64,000 bases of DNA from Paludibacteraceae bacterium (GCA_016283095.1 JAEEMG010000058.1:40252-104251), one strand, 5' to 3'; shown: positions 54,861-64,000, numbered from the stretch's first letter. Translations and numbers: made by a program. Notes: a model not told the origin generated them from the sequence alone.

Positions 54861-54891
54861 CAAAACTATAATTTTTTAATTAAAAAGCAAA
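54861..54891 (-). promoter_or_regulatory. Promoter of the SUMF1-WG operon
   Basis: Minus strand: TTTG (54888-54891), a 19-nt spacer, then TAGTTTTG (54861-54868). The leader is about 100 nt. Confidence 0.72.
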
Positions 54892-54952
54892 AAAGTGACA
54901 CTATTTTTCAACATTTTTGTGTTGAAAAATGGATTTTATCAACAAACGTTCT

Positions 54953-55045
54953 GTTTTGGCTGGCTTTGCTTGATTCTTAACAATTGAGTATGTCGCGTTT
55001 TGTTCTATACTTCAGATGTTTTAGCTGGTTTTGCTTGATTCTTAA
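54953..55045. repeat. Pair of 28-nt imperfect direct repeats
   Basis: GTTTT(G/A)GCTGG(C/T)TTTGCTTGATTCTTAA occurs at 54953-54980 and 55018-55045, a 65-nt period with two mismatches. Confidence 0.8.
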
Positions 55046-55055
55046 TTTTTAACTC

Positions 55056-55628
55056 TTAATTCTTAACTATTTTATTATAGGCTTCATTAATTTTAGCCAT
55101 AATCTCCTCGCATTCTTGGATGCGGTCTGCATTCTTTGGTAAATCAGGATGGTGAGTCAATGCCAAACTATGATATGCTTTTTTTATCTCTTCGTATGAT
55201 GCGTTGGTATCGACACCTAAAATAGAATAATATGGATTCAAATCAAAGTCGGACTTTTGTGTCGTCGACGAACTGGATTTTGAATCTTCAAATTCTGTGC
55301 GTAGGGCGTAATATCGGTTTATGAAAAAATTAATAAAACTGTTGCTGAATCTCAGTTGAGACATAAGGTTAATCATGAATTTCCATTCGTCGTTGTGGAT
55401 TCCGTCTTCCAATATTGTTAGTTTATAGAGATAGTTCACAAATATTTTCTTATCAGAGAAATCCCTCCTCTTCCAATATTGGATAGCCTCATTGAATTGA
55501 GAATCAGAGAAATTAGTTTCAAATACATCTTTTATTCTGTCAGCAGGGTAAATGTTCTGTAAAAAAATCTTTTGTGCGTTTCTTGCATCAAGATTCATTA
55601 TACATAATCTTTGGATTATGGGTGACAC
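55056..55628 (-). CDS. Protein with C-terminal DnaJ domain
   Basis: This 190-aa protein has a helical N-terminal region of unknown type (about 1-115) and a J domain at the C-terminus (about 128-190: [24 protein letters not shown], then HHPD near 157). A C-terminal J domain resembles DjlA-type proteins, not classical DnaJ. It should recruit and stimulate a DnaK. The start could be ATG 55628 or 55598 (MNLDARNAQ). It follows the 112-aa membrane protein gene by 64 nt. Confidence 0.83.
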   Translation of the reverse strand: MSPIIQRLCIMNLDARNAQKIFLQNIYPADRIKDVFETNFSDSQFNEAIQYWKRRDFSDKKIFVNYLYKLTILEDGIHNDEWKFMINLMSQLRFSNSFINFFINRYYALRTEFEDSKSSSSTTQKSDFDLNPYYSILGVDTNASYEEIKKAYHSLALTHHPDLPKNADRIQECEEIMAKINEAYNKIVKN

Positions 55629-55692
55629 AAATTGTTTGGAGGCATTAGCAAGAATACGTTTCTCTTCTTTAAGATATATGATTCTCTTTAAT

Positions 55693-56031
55693 TCAGCTTT
55701 TACACGACTTTATGTATTCTTTAATTTGTGATTCAGTCATTCCCCATTTCTTTTTGTAATTTAAGAAGAATCGTTTTGTCAAAAAAGCGGTTGGAGTGTA
55801 CTTTTCAAAGAATTCGAAGTATCCATTCATCAAAGTAATAAGAGATATGTAAAGATATGCACTATAAATCATCAAAAGTATAAATGGCACATTGCTTTTT
55901 AATATCACTGAAAAAAGTATTGCAATTATAATAGGCAGAATAATCCAAAGTACGCAAATTTCCAAAAATTTAAGAATCGGACGCAATATTAACATCAATT
56001 TATATTGCTTTACTATTTTGTCTATATCCAT
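55693..56031 (-). CDS. Small membrane protein, 112 aa
   Basis: Two adjacent membrane segments ([22 protein letters not shown] and [18 protein letters not shown]) are followed by a basic C-terminal cytoplasmic tail. No family is recognised. A -7 box at 56046-56053 lies only 14 nt before the start codon, so the leader is very short. It is probably co-transcribed with the J-domain gene downstream. Confidence 0.62.
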   Translation of the reverse strand: MDIDKIVKQYKLMLILRPILKFLEICVLWIILPIIIAILFSVILKSNVPFILLMIYSAYLYISLITLMNGYFEFFEKYTPTAFLTKRFFLNYKKKWGMTESQIKEYIKSCKS

Positions 56032-56045
56032 ATGGGGTTTTATTG

Positions 56046-56053
56046 CAAATATA
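56046..56053 (-). promoter_or_regulatory. -7 element of the 112-aa membrane protein gene
   Basis: TATATTTG on the minus strand matches TAnnTTTG. No -33 box is clear. Confidence 0.45.
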
Positions 56054-56075
56054 GGGAATGTTATGATAACTAATG

Positions 56076-56104
56076 AAAAAAGGAGACCGAAGCCTCCTTT
56101 TTTT
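56076..56104. terminator. Terminator of the carboxypeptidase-regulatory-like lipoprotein operon
   Basis: A 10-bp stem AAAAAAGGAG/CTCCTTTTTT with an 8-nt loop lies 16 nt after the stop at 56120. It is symmetrical and could act in both directions. Confidence 0.85.
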
Positions 56105-56119
56105 GATTGATAATAGAAT

Positions 56120-58945
56120 TTAGTTTGCTACCGTTGGACCGTTTCCTGTGGAGCAACCGCATTTCTGTTCTGTTATGTCTGTTTTAGTAAACTTGATTCC
56201 CATAATCGGACCGAACATGACAAGCTGTGCAATATCAGCCTCGTTCTTCCACATGTAATCCACTGATTTCCCTTTGCCTTTTAGTGACGAGTTTTTGAAA
56301 TCTACCTTCCAACACTGGTATAGAGGCTGTTTGTCAATTCCCTCACGCTTCAAGATAGATACCTCAGAAGTGTTGTCTTTGTTGCGATGCAACAATGCTT
56401 CGGTGTTTTCTTTTAGAAAAATTGTCGAGATTCTCTTCTCGTCATCCATAAAAGTTGAATTCTCTTTGAATCCCTTTGATATCAATGATTTCTCCAATTC
56501 TTTAGTGTTTTCCTTTGATACTTTAAGTGAGTAGAACTTTGTTGAATTATTAACTCCGATAAGTAGGTTGCTGTAGTTGTCTGGAAGAATGTCATTATCT
56601 ATATTTTCATAACAATCTTTGTATTTGATTGTGGCTGAACCATATAGATAAATCTCTCCATCATTTCCTTTGCCTTCAACGTTAAGATCACAGTCTGTAT
56701 TGAACTTGTATTCTTCTTCTTTATTAGCTTTTGTATATTCCAAAGTTTTTAGGGCTGATATGTCATCAGAAAGCAGGTATGCAGAAAGCTGACGCGATTC
56801 TCCCCACGATTTGATTTCAAGAATTAAAATTCCGTCGAAATCTGAATTTTTGTACCACACCTGGTACTTGTTTGACATTGTACTCTGGAACAACTCTGTA
56901 TGTTTGTCTTTCTTTGTGTCGAACTTTACTGTTTTATCTCCAATAATTGCATAGATGCAGTTTGGCTCAATCTTTGTCTTTGAACACAAAGAAATAGTTC
57001 CAAAATCAATGTCTTTCTTGTCCAATTCAGCCTTCTTAGTGAATTTCTTTCCACAACAAACTATTGACATCTTTAGCTTTGATCCTTTTAGTGAAATAGG
57101 TAAATCAAAGTCGAAGTCTCCGAATCTTGTGTATTTTGTTAATGAGGTCTTGTTCTTTCCTTTTCCGACTTCAATTATCACCTTTGCTTTGGACGGACCA
57201 CACGTGTTGATTATAGAACCTTTTACTAAATATCCAGATGGAATCTTGATGTATGGCATGTTAATCCATCTATAATCATCGCCCGATATTTTTTTAGTAC
57301 TCTTGGTAGATTCTATACCATATCCATTTTCTGCTTTGACATAAGTTGAAATCTCCTTTGTTCCTGCAGAAGCTTTGAAAAGATAATGTCCTGACTCTGA
57401 TGTCTTGATTTTATACTCTTTGTTGTCTAGTACAGCAGTAACTGTTACCGGACTGGTTATGCTTCTGCAACTATAATATCCGGATTGTTGATTATTAGAT
57501 ACATAAACATTACCATAGATGTATATAGGACGAGATATTATAAAATCGTAGCTGGCATTCAGATCTATTTCTGCTGGATCATCGAATGTATATTCTTTTT
57601 GATTGTTGTATTCTTTATAATTTGTTTTAGACATATTCGCATCTTCGTTTAGAGCATTTGCATATTCTTTGATTGAAAATGATATTGGTTCATTTCCATT
57701 ATAAAATATGAAATATTCTCCATTGACGTTGGTTATTGTACGTACATTTGTGATTGTTGAATTTATTGCGACACCACTCAATAATCGACCATCTGGATCT
57801 GTCACTTTTCCATGAATACATGGCATGGTAGGAAGTACCAGGTCTTGTTTGAATGTTGTTCTAGCTTTCAAACCGCTCACATTATGGATCGGACAATTAG
57901 GACAATTCGCATAATCTGAAGATTTGACAGTCACAAACACGTCTGTTAATTGAGGCACAAATGCACAGTAATTACCATTTGCATCTGTGTATGCATATGT
58001 CTGTGATATTGTCACTTTTATTCCAGACAATGGCTTTCCTTCTTGGTTGGTTACTCGTCCGCAAATAGTCGCTCTTTTATTAGGATAATCAAGGTTGTGC
58101 CAAGAGAAATGTTTGACTTTTCCTGTATAGTGGTCGCCCTCTTTTGTCGCTATACCTTCTTCTACCCATGTGCCTTTGTTTTCATCGAAATACCAAAGAG
58201 GAATTTTATCGTATGATTTTAATCCTTCTGTCGACGGGAATGTTAACGTACTCTCAGATCCATCTTTCAACTGAAGTTTTCGATTGACAGAGTCCTTAAG
58301 TGTGACTTCTACCATGCCATATGATAGGAGAATGACACTTTTGCCTGTTGAATCAACTCCACTCATGTCGCCTCCAGGCATCTCATTTACGAAGTTTTCT
58401 GATTTTGGATTCAAATAATATGTGCTTGCAAACACAGATCCGTTGAATGGCTTTCCATCTTCATAAACCAATGAGTTGGCTGGGATGTCAACTGTCATCT
58501 TTCCAACATTTATTGTGGCACCCTGACTGTTGTAGAATCGAGAGACGTCGGTAACTCCATCTTTGATATCCTGTAGCATCAACATCGCGTCGAGTCTTGC
58601 ATCTCCGTCGTCCACATTGGCTGTACGGATCACTGTGAAATAATCTCGTGATTCAAATTTCACCACGCATCTTCCGTTCACAGCACGGCATTTCTCAAGA
58701 TAGTAGGCTCCACTTTCGCTTGTAAGCACTGTGTCGTTTCCTGTTGTCACCAACACATTTGCCAAAGCTCTGCCGTCGCCATCAGTTACATAACCATAGA
58801 CGTGATTGTCTGAGACTGATTCGGATAATGTGTAATCCTCACCGTCATTCAAATTGTCAGAATTATTTTGAGTGTTGCAACTGCTAAAGAATGTCAATCC
58901 AGTCGCAACTGATCCGAATATCCAGTTTTTTATTCTCATATGCAT
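56120..58945 (-). CDS. Putative lipoprotein with repeated carboxypeptidase-regulatory-like domains
   Basis: This 941-aa protein has a lipoprotein-like signal (TFFSSC, Cys near 23) followed by an Asn/Asp-rich linker that fits a Bacteroidetes surface lipoprotein. At least three CarboxypepD_reg-type beta-sandwich repeats follow: HVYGYVTDGDGRALANVLV, ICGRVTNQEGKPLSGIKVT and IHGKVTDPDGRLLSGVAIN. The C-terminal third is beta-rich and unrecognised. No catalytic domain is seen. It is the last gene of the operon with the two BspA-like proteins (19-nt gap). Confidence 0.82.
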   Translation of the reverse strand: MHMRIKNWIFGSVATGLTFFSSCNTQNNSDNLNDGEDYTLSESVSDNHVYGYVTDGDGRALANVLVTTGNDTVLTSESGAYYLEKCRAVNGRCVVKFESRDYFTVIRTANVDDGDARLDAMLMLQDIKDGVTDVSRFYNSQGATINVGKMTVDIPANSLVYEDGKPFNGSVFASTYYLNPKSENFVNEMPGGDMSGVDSTGKSVILLSYGMVEVTLKDSVNRKLQLKDGSESTLTFPSTEGLKSYDKIPLWYFDENKGTWVEEGIATKEGDHYTGKVKHFSWHNLDYPNKRATICGRVTNQEGKPLSGIKVTISQTYAYTDANGNYCAFVPQLTDVFVTVKSSDYANCPNCPIHNVSGLKARTTFKQDLVLPTMPCIHGKVTDPDGRLLSGVAINSTITNVRTITNVNGEYFIFYNGNEPISFSIKEYANALNEDANMSKTNYKEYNNQKEYTFDDPAEIDLNASYDFIISRPIYIYGNVYVSNNQQSGYYSCRSITSPVTVTAVLDNKEYKIKTSESGHYLFKASAGTKEISTYVKAENGYGIESTKSTKKISGDDYRWINMPYIKIPSGYLVKGSIINTCGPSKAKVIIEVGKGKNKTSLTKYTRFGDFDFDLPISLKGSKLKMSIVCCGKKFTKKAELDKKDIDFGTISLCSKTKIEPNCIYAIIGDKTVKFDTKKDKHTELFQSTMSNKYQVWYKNSDFDGILILEIKSWGESRQLSAYLLSDDISALKTLEYTKANKEEEYKFNTDCDLNVEGKGNDGEIYLYGSATIKYKDCYENIDNDILPDNYSNLLIGVNNSTKFYSLKVSKENTKELEKSLISKGFKENSTFMDDEKRISTIFLKENTEALLHRNKDNTSEVSILKREGIDKQPLYQCWKVDFKNSSLKGKGKSVDYMWKNEADIAQLVMFGPIMGIKFTKTDITEQKCGCSTGNGPTVAN

Positions 58946-58964
58946 TTATATTTATGTTGTTTCT

Positions 58965-60119
58965 TTAGAATCCGAATACTTTCTTCAAGTCCTTCATCTT
59001 TCTGTTGATGTTTTCCTCTCTTTCTTTTGCGGCTCTCTTCTCTTTGACCTCTTCGGGTGTGTGGACCTGTAGACCAAAAGGATCCTTGCCGTCGTTGTCA
59101 ATCAAGCTTTCTGTATTTGTTATCGGTTTACCGTCCAATGTGTAATATTTATAGTCAGTGCCTTTCTTTAATCTGAATAAAGACTCGTTCATGATAAACT
59201 CATCGTAGACTCCTTTCTCATATGTGTAGGGGTTCCAGAATTGATACTCGCAAGGAGCAATCATGTCTATATCGGTCTTTGTCTTCTCAAATTTCTTACA
59301 CTTTTTGATCGTGATTGTCGGTATCTTGTTCTCATTGTAGACACCTGATGAATACAAAGTATTGAAAGAATTGTCTTTAGTTGAATGGATAGAAGAAATT
59401 CTAAATTTTACATTGGATTCGATATAATCCTTGCCGAATTCTCCATTCATGGCAATCCATTTATTATAGATGTTTTTACCTATAGTGCAAAGCGACTTCT
59501 TATCGATCCCCTCAGCCTGAGTGCTGTATATTCCATGATAGATGTATATGTCTGGCTGTTCTTCTTTGGAATCAAATGTCTTATCGAAAAAGATAGGGGT
59601 AGTGGAAGAGTAAGTCAGATTTGTCAATAGCACTTTGGCTTTCACTCCGTCGAACATGCCTTTCCTCATTCTTTTAGCAGGAGGCAGTACCAAAACTCCA
59701 CTTTTCAATTCTAGATTATGAAAGGCTTGCTCTCCATAAAACAGTAATCCGAATGGTATGATAAGTTTGTCCAACTTTGCATCCTCGAATGCTCTTGCTC
59801 CGATTCCTAACACATTATATGTAGCGGTTACCGCTGAATCTTTTCTGCAGTAATGGGATTTGTTAGTCACACGTGTCGGAATTGTTATGCAGCTTTTCGT
59901 ACCAGAGACACCACTTACATACACTTCTCCTTCGTTCTGGATCAGGTATGCTGGATCATTGGCTGATCTGCCGATGTTATGCTTCTTGATTATATATTCT
60001 GAAGCTATTGTGTATATCAAACCGTCTTTCTCGAATGTGACTCCTCTCTGGCTTTGATCAGCAGAGGCAATTACGAAGAATGTAAGACTGGCTAATAGTA
60101 ATAGAATCTTTTTCATCAT
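58965..60119 (-). CDS. Secreted BspA-like (LRR_5-related) protein, 384 aa
   Basis: It has a signal peptide (ending VIASA), a central region with BspA/LRR_5-like turns (VLGIGARAFEDAKLDKLIIPFG, EQAFHNLELKSGVLVLP), and a charged C-terminal helix (VKEKRAAKEREENINRK). It is paralogous to the upstream gene (60116-61126), with which it overlaps by 4 nt (ATGA). It has no sorting domain. The function is unknown; such proteins are often surface binders. Confidence 0.72.
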   Translation of the reverse strand: MMKKILLLLASLTFFVIASADQSQRGVTFEKDGLIYTIASEYIIKKHNIGRSANDPAYLIQNEGEVYVSGVSGTKSCITIPTRVTNKSHYCRKDSAVTATYNVLGIGARAFEDAKLDKLIIPFGLLFYGEQAFHNLELKSGVLVLPPAKRMRKGMFDGVKAKVLLTNLTYSSTTPIFFDKTFDSKEEQPDIYIYHGIYSTQAEGIDKKSLCTIGKNIYNKWIAMNGEFGKDYIESNVKFRISSIHSTKDNSFNTLYSSGVYNENKIPTITIKKCKKFEKTKTDIDMIAPCEYQFWNPYTYEKGVYDEFIMNESLFRLKKGTDYKYYTLDGKPITNTESLIDNDGKDPFGLQVHTPEEVKEKRAAKEREENINRKMKDLKKVFGF

Positions 60120-61126
60120 TTAATCAATTTGCCATTCAACGTATATTTCACCTCTCCTTCATCCCCAATGAATTTGACGTACCAACCTTCTTTCAACGTT
60201 GCGTCTGCCACTGGTATGAATTCATTATAATGACTGGTAGTGCCACTTTTCTTGTTAGAAACGGTGTATCTTGCCTGACGACGGAATTCCTGAGTCAAAT
60301 TGCCCCATGGGTATTCAAATGGTTTCACTTTTCCTGTCTTTTCATCAAACAATTTCACATTCACAGCTCCAGAGTTGATTTTCAATCCTCTCTTCTTCAT
60401 TCTTGATGTGGTTGTGTATCCTCTTTTACTTAGATATGACATTTTATCAGTAAGATCATGCTTCATGAATTCCTCATCATCGTTGAATGCTTTGCTGACC
60501 CATCTTTTGAATCTGTTGCCTTGTGCTGTATAACAATCATCATAAACAAGACTGTACTTGATATATCTTAACATCTTGGTGTTGAACTTGATAGCTCCTT
60601 TTGGTCTACTTGTGACTACTAGAGTATCGTTCTTCTTTTCAAAGGTTTTCCCCCATGATATAGCTCTTGGTGTATCGAAGATCAAATCGCCTGCCAACTC
60701 ATCAAAAACTCCTGTGCCAAGAAAGTCAAGTCCGTGGATAACTAAAGCACCACTTCTGACCTTGAGCTTTGAGAAACAATGATTGCCGGCAAATACAAGG
60801 TCTGGAAGCCATATCCTGTTATGTTCATGTCTGTAGAACAGGCTGTCTGTAAGACCGACAACCTTGAATCTTCCAACAGCAGAAGGAATGACCACGTCAG
60901 TCAAATTCTCGTCGACTTTTATTGCCATTATTTCTCCTGCCTGATAGAATTTGTCAGGTCCTGTTATGGCGTCCGGAGATTCTTTGGGGTTTGTCACAAG
61001 GTATGTGACCAGAACCTTGTATGAGATTCCGTCTTTTTCAATGACATCACCTGTCGAGTATTCTTGAGCGAATAGGTTAATTGCATTTAAGATGAAGGCA
61101 ATAATAATATAAATTTTGCGTGTCAT
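60116..61126 (-). CDS. Secreted BspA-like protein, 336 aa
   Basis: It has a signal peptide (ending NLFAQ) and an N-terminal module EKDGISYKVLVTYLV like the EKDGLIYTIASEYII of its neighbour. LRR_5-like turns follow (LVFAGNHCFSKLKVRSGALVIHG, GTGVFDELAGDLIFDT). The two genes are diverged tandem duplicates. It leads the operon, with a -7 box at 61159-61166. The function is unknown. Confidence 0.72.
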   Translation of the reverse strand: MTRKIYIIIAFILNAINLFAQEYSTGDVIEKDGISYKVLVTYLVTNPKESPDAITGPDKFYQAGEIMAIKVDENLTDVVIPSAVGRFKVVGLTDSLFYRHEHNRIWLPDLVFAGNHCFSKLKVRSGALVIHGLDFLGTGVFDELAGDLIFDTPRAISWGKTFEKKNDTLVVTSRPKGAIKFNTKMLRYIKYSLVYDDCYTAQGNRFKRWVSKAFNDDEEFMKHDLTDKMSYLSKRGYTTTSRMKKRGLKINSGAVNVKLFDEKTGKVKPFEYPWGNLTQEFRRQARYTVSNKKSGTTSHYNEFIPVADATLKEGWYVKFIGDEGEVKYTLNGKLIK

Positions 61127-61158
61127 TCTTCAGATATCGTTTATTTCATAATACGGTA

Positions 61159-61166
61159 CAAAGTTA
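61159..61166 (-). promoter_or_regulatory. -7 element of the BspA-like/lipoprotein operon
   Basis: TAACTTTG on the minus strand matches TAnnTTTG, about 33 nt before the start codon at 61126. Confidence 0.5.
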
Positions 61167-61335
61167 GTTATTTTCTTAATGCTCTATTTTTAAATTTCTT
61201 TTAATTATGTTAAAAAAACAAATTTGTTGGACTACAATATGGGGCGAAAATGGAGTTTCAGGAAACTCCCAAAAGAGTTTTCATCTTTTGTTTTATTTGG
61301 ATTATGCAAATAGAGGGAGACTGTAGCCCAAATTT

Positions 61336-61785
61336 TTAATTATGATGGAATTTGATTGGCGTTTTTCTCAATTTATACAGGAGCCAAAACAAAAAGACTG
61401 AATATACAAGTAAAGACAGCATAAAAGTTGTCATATACTGATATGGCAGTAATCCGGATATGACCAACATTATTATTGTCGGTATTGTGATAAACCAAGT
61501 TGTCAAAGAGTTTCTAAACTCAGAGATGAATTGTATAAGACTACATATACACCATACAGTAAAGTTGGCATATGTCATATAATGAAAAAAAGTCGGAAAC
61601 AGATCTGTGAAGTAGAGAATTACTGCGATTAAATTACTGAATATAGTTAGTTTAAAGCCGCAAAATGAAGCTTCTTCTATAAATTGGAATATTCTTTTTA
61701 TGGAAGCATATCTGTCAACTTTATTCTTGCAATTTTTGCCGTCGACGATGACTTCGTTTTCTTTTATTGGCTCTTTGTTTCCCAT
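61336..61785 (-). CDS. Membrane protein of unknown family, 149 aa
   Basis: The track start (61905) is a TTG overlapping the upstream gene by 29 nt; I prefer ATG 61785 (MGNKEPIKENEVIVDG), which has a soluble start before three or four hydrophobic segments (SNLIAVILYFTDLFPTFF, TVWCICSLIQFI, FITIPTIIMLVISGLLPY, FMLSLLVYSVFLFWLLY). It probably belongs with the 433-aa membrane gene upstream. The function is unknown and the start is uncertain. Confidence 0.6.
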   Translation of the reverse strand: MGNKEPIKENEVIVDGKNCKNKVDRYASIKRIFQFIEEASFCGFKLTIFSNLIAVILYFTDLFPTFFHYMTYANFTVWCICSLIQFISEFRNSLTTWFITIPTIIMLVISGLLPYQYMTTFMLSLLVYSVFLFWLLYKLRKTPIKFHHN

Positions 61786-61876
61786 GTTTATATACACTAA
61801 TTTAGTAATTATAGAATCGCCTCTGTCAATTTTATCCAAACGGAGAAAGCTTAATTCGAGAAGGATGACGATAATA

Positions 61877-63178
61877 TTAACGTTTTTCTGCGTTATATTC
61901 CTCAATAGAGTATGATATCCTTTCCCCGTCAGCTTTTTCGATAATCACACTGTCTGTTGTCACTGAATATTTTGTTTTTAGTAATAGAGAATCGAAATCG
62001 TATGTGAAGCATTTTAACGAAAAAAGTTTTTCTCTATTATCCATGAATTCTTGAAAATCAGGATCTTTCAACGCTTCAATAGGAATTTTTGGGGTCCTTT
62101 TTATTTTCCCAGAAAAGGAAGATCTTGTCAATTCATATTTCTCAGCAAAGTTTTTGACTTTTTCTTTGTATATGTTTATGTAGATATCGTAGCATGCTGA
62201 ACAGATTATGAATGCAGAAACGATTGCAAAGGTTGACACAAGGAACGATTTCCTCACATCTCTGTTTGACTTGATGAAAATAAAGAAATGAGCAATAAGC
62301 AGAGCACATGCAAATAATATTCTCCATATAAGATCATGATAAACCTCTTCTTTGTTTAATATGATGGAGAAGTATACTAATGCGATGATGGCGATCAAAT
62401 TGGCAATCTGTGAGATAATCTTAAAAACTTTTTTATTGTATGGAGTGCTGATTAGCAGGCAATGAAGCGATACAATGAAAAGGAATACAGAGTCATCCAA
62501 GTATGAATAGAAACGATTTCTATATCGACGCATGGGAATTTGATCAGCCAAATTATTAGCTTCGTCAATTACTAACCATAAAAGTCCGATCATTGCAATG
62601 ACACTGATTAAAATATTTAGTATGAAAATGAGTTTGTTCCAACGTTGGTCGGGATTGTCTTCTTCTTCTTTTTTCTGGAAAAAACAAAATAATAGAATGA
62701 ATATGCATGTTGGTGGAATAAAATTGGAACCAAAAAATATTATATTTGTAAGCCCCAAGCATATGATTGTTACCAGCCCGCAAACATATGTCTTTATGAT
62801 GTTGTTTGTCAGAGTTGTATATGAATTGAAAAAGTTATCTTGTTTGCAACAGCTTAAAACACAGGCAAATCCTAAAAATGGAAGTGATAAAATTGTGTTT
62901 CTGCTTAAAATGTGAATCATTGGACATAATGCATACAGAAGAGGACAAAGTATACCAACCGACACATACCAATAAAGCCGGTGCTTCTTGAAATATTCCG
63001 CATTTCTAGCTGTATATGCTAATGCACAACTGAATGTTAACCAAGATTCTCCATAGTCTCCTTTCCCAAATAGAAACGAACAGTCAGGGAAAATATAAGA
63101 CAATATTGCAATAATGCAAAATATTATTTCAATTGGGAATTGTAACAGAATTTTGAATTTCTCATTTCCATTTTTCAT
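61877..63178 (-). CDS. Polytopic membrane protein (DUF4153-like), 433 aa
   Basis: About ten to twelve hydrophobic segments cover residues 10-330, with a soluble, charged C-terminal part (about 335-433, PKIPIEALKDPDFQEFMDN, SVIIEKADGERISYS). The layout resembles DUF4153-type Bacteroidetes membrane proteins, but I am not certain of the family. It lies 21 nt after the GH9 cellulase stop and may be read through from it. Confidence 0.65.
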   Translation of the reverse strand: MKNGNEKFKILLQFPIEIIFCIIAILSYIFPDCSFLFGKGDYGESWLTFSCALAYTARNAEYFKKHRLYWYVSVGILCPLLYALCPMIHILSRNTILSLPFLGFACVLSCCKQDNFFNSYTTLTNNIIKTYVCGLVTIICLGLTNIIFFGSNFIPPTCIFILLFCFFQKKEEEDNPDQRWNKLIFILNILISVIAMIGLLWLVIDEANNLADQIPMRRYRNRFYSYLDDSVFLFIVSLHCLLISTPYNKKVFKIISQIANLIAIIALVYFSIILNKEEVYHDLIWRILFACALLIAHFFIFIKSNRDVRKSFLVSTFAIVSAFIICSACYDIYINIYKEKVKNFAEKYELTRSSFSGKIKRTPKIPIEALKDPDFQEFMDNREKLFSLKCFTYDFDSLLLKTKYSVTTDSVIIEKADGERISYSIEEYNAEKR

Positions 63179-63199
63179 TTCTAATTTCGCATTTTTAAT

Positions 63200-64000
63200 T
63201 TACTTATACTCTCCTCTGATGAATGCTGTCAAGAATACTAACGGGGCATTCCAGTTGATGGCAGGCTCGTTAGTAGAGTAGCTGCACTCTTCGTCAAGAT
63301 AGGCTCTTGCCGCAAACCTGTTTGTGGGGTACATCGATCTTCCACAGTCTGTTGTCTGCTTCACATTTGGTCCGCCTACCATGTAGCCAGGAATTGGTTC
63401 TTCGATGCCGTCAGTCGCACAGCGTCTGTCGTGGATGTAGTGGGGCGACAAACTGCCGAATCCAGTCACGAAACAGTATCCTGTGCTGTTGCAGCCAAGG
63501 ATGTAGTCAAGACAGTATTGTGCGGCTTCTGTATATTTGTCGGCTTTCATCACCTTCTTGCCCAATGCAAGTATCATTCCGCTGTTGGCGATTTGTCCGT
63601 TGCTTCCCCAAACAAATTCTCTTAATGGCACTTTTCCTGTTTGGTATTTGTACATTGCTAACAGGTTGTCCGCCAATGCTTTGAATCTTTTCTCTACAGC
63701 GTTGATATCAAGTGCTCCGGATATTGCATCCCTGTTGAGCATCAGAGAGATGAGGCCGAGTGTCGCAACGTCGCCCCAGTATGGTACATTGAAAATTTGG
63801 AACAGATTGATGTTCTCCGCATATTTTTTGTCTCCTGTGAGAATCAACAATTCACATGATGCCCAGAATCTTTCGTCGTCTACGCTTTCTGAATCGTATG
63901 TTCCTGTGTTGCAGTCTGGTGGATTGACAAATGGTCGATATTCAGAATGTTTAGACGCGAATTTGTATGCGTATAATGCAGCGTTTTTGGCTTTCTCTGA
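63200..64000 (-). CDS. GH9 cellulase, C-terminal part (5' end outside window)
   Basis: The open frame continues without a stop to base 64000; the track's start at 63850 is internal. The visible 266 residues are the C-terminal half of a GH9 alpha/alpha-barrel: the motif region VTGFGSLSPHYIHDRR and the acid-Glu region YLDEECSYSTNEPAINWNA, which fits the GH9 active-site signature exactly. It should be an endo- or processive beta-1,4-glucanase. It ends at the barrel with no T9SS sorting domain, unlike the GH5 at 32827. N-terminal modules and signal are not visible. Confidence 0.9.
   Translation of the reverse strand, partial: SEKAKNAALYAYKFASKHSEYRPFVNPPDCNTGTYDSESVDDERFWASCELLILTGDKKYAENINLFQIFNVPYWGDVATLGLISLMLNRDAISGALDINAVEKRFKALADNLLAMYKYQTGKVPLREFVWGSNGQIANSGMILALGKKVMKADKYTEAAQYCLDYILGCNSTGYCFVTGFGSLSPHYIHDRRCATDGIEEPIPGYMVGGPNVKQTTDCGRSMYPTNRFAARAYLDEECSYSTNEPAINWNAPLVFLTAFIRGEYK

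Larger units (their letters stand above)
54754..55055. other. Intergenic region with promoter, inverted and direct repeats
   Basis: This stretch of about 300 bases holds the SUMF1 promoter (54861-54891). It also has a leader inverted repeat GTATGCCGT/ACGGCATAC (54807-54844), an IR TTTTTCAACA/TGTTGAAAAA (54904-54929) just upstream of -33, and two 28-nt direct repeats (54953-54980 and 55018-55045). No gene is seen. Confidence 0.7.

Overview
The window comes from a Bacteroidota (Bacteroidales-type) chromosome, most likely a fibre-degrading gut or rumen bacterium. Four things point there. Promoters carry the Bacteroidetes -7 element TAnnTTTG, often with a TTG/TTTG -33 box 19-20 nt upstream. Seven secreted proteins end in a type IX secretion system (T9SS) type A-like sorting domain, six clearly and one, the 1095-aa protein, only weakly. 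Families such as DUF4954, WG-repeat, Bacteroidetes-type LptD and thioester-less A2M are present. The carbohydrate-active enzymes target cellulose and xylan. No tRNA, rRNA, insertion sequence, prophage, CRISPR array or SusC/SusD pair was seen.

Layout, left to right. 1-4954: the 5' part of a CBM6-Ig-GH5 cellulase (cut by the edge), then two paralogous serpins and a small stand-alone sorting-domain protein. 5295-12317: a K+/H+ antiporter, a three-gene operon of small proteins including a 59-aa ORF missing from the ORF track, a large secreted protein and a LysE exporter. 12560-20038: a 1998-aa alpha-2-macroglobulin lacking the thioester motif, and a Ser/Gly/Tyr-rich repeat protein. 20388-32705: a second sorting-domain mini-protein coupled to a beta-helix-like secreted protein, then housekeeping genes (FtsB/DivIC, prfC, lptD, glyA, LOG, ribD). 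32827-43249: a xylan/cellulose locus with a GH5 cellulase divergent from CE4-GH8, GH11-CBM6 and GH11-GH11-CBM6-GH8 enzymes. 43415-49665: an ankyrin protein, groL/groS and a DUF4954/DegT operon. 49935-51623: an AlbA_2/GHKL/winged-helix regulator. 51779-63178: envelope or cell-surface hypotheticals (WG repeat, SUMF1 fold, J domain, BspA-like, carboxypeptidase-regulatory-like lipoprotein, membrane proteins). 63200-64000: the C-terminal part of a GH9 cellulase.

How it fits together: xylanases with intact GH11 catalytic pairs, a deacetylase and GH8 modules would strip acetylated xylan, and the GH5 and GH9 enzymes would attack cellulose. Most of these enzymes carry sorting domains, so they are probably placed on or beyond the cell surface through T9SS instead of feeding a Sus-type uptake locus. 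Serpins and A2M may guard the surface enzymes or the envelope against proteases.

The most unusual signal is at the AlbA_2-family regulator. The heptamer GACGGAT occurs five times upstream of the gene, spaced 21, 31, 21 and 42 bp (all near whole helical turns) and flanking a well-formed promoter. It occurs again inside the gene as five copies (four exact) at an exact 21-bp period, encoding a 7-residue repeat between the ATPase-like and winged-helix regions. This suggests an autoregulatory DNA or RNA recognition array that is also carried within the coding sequence.
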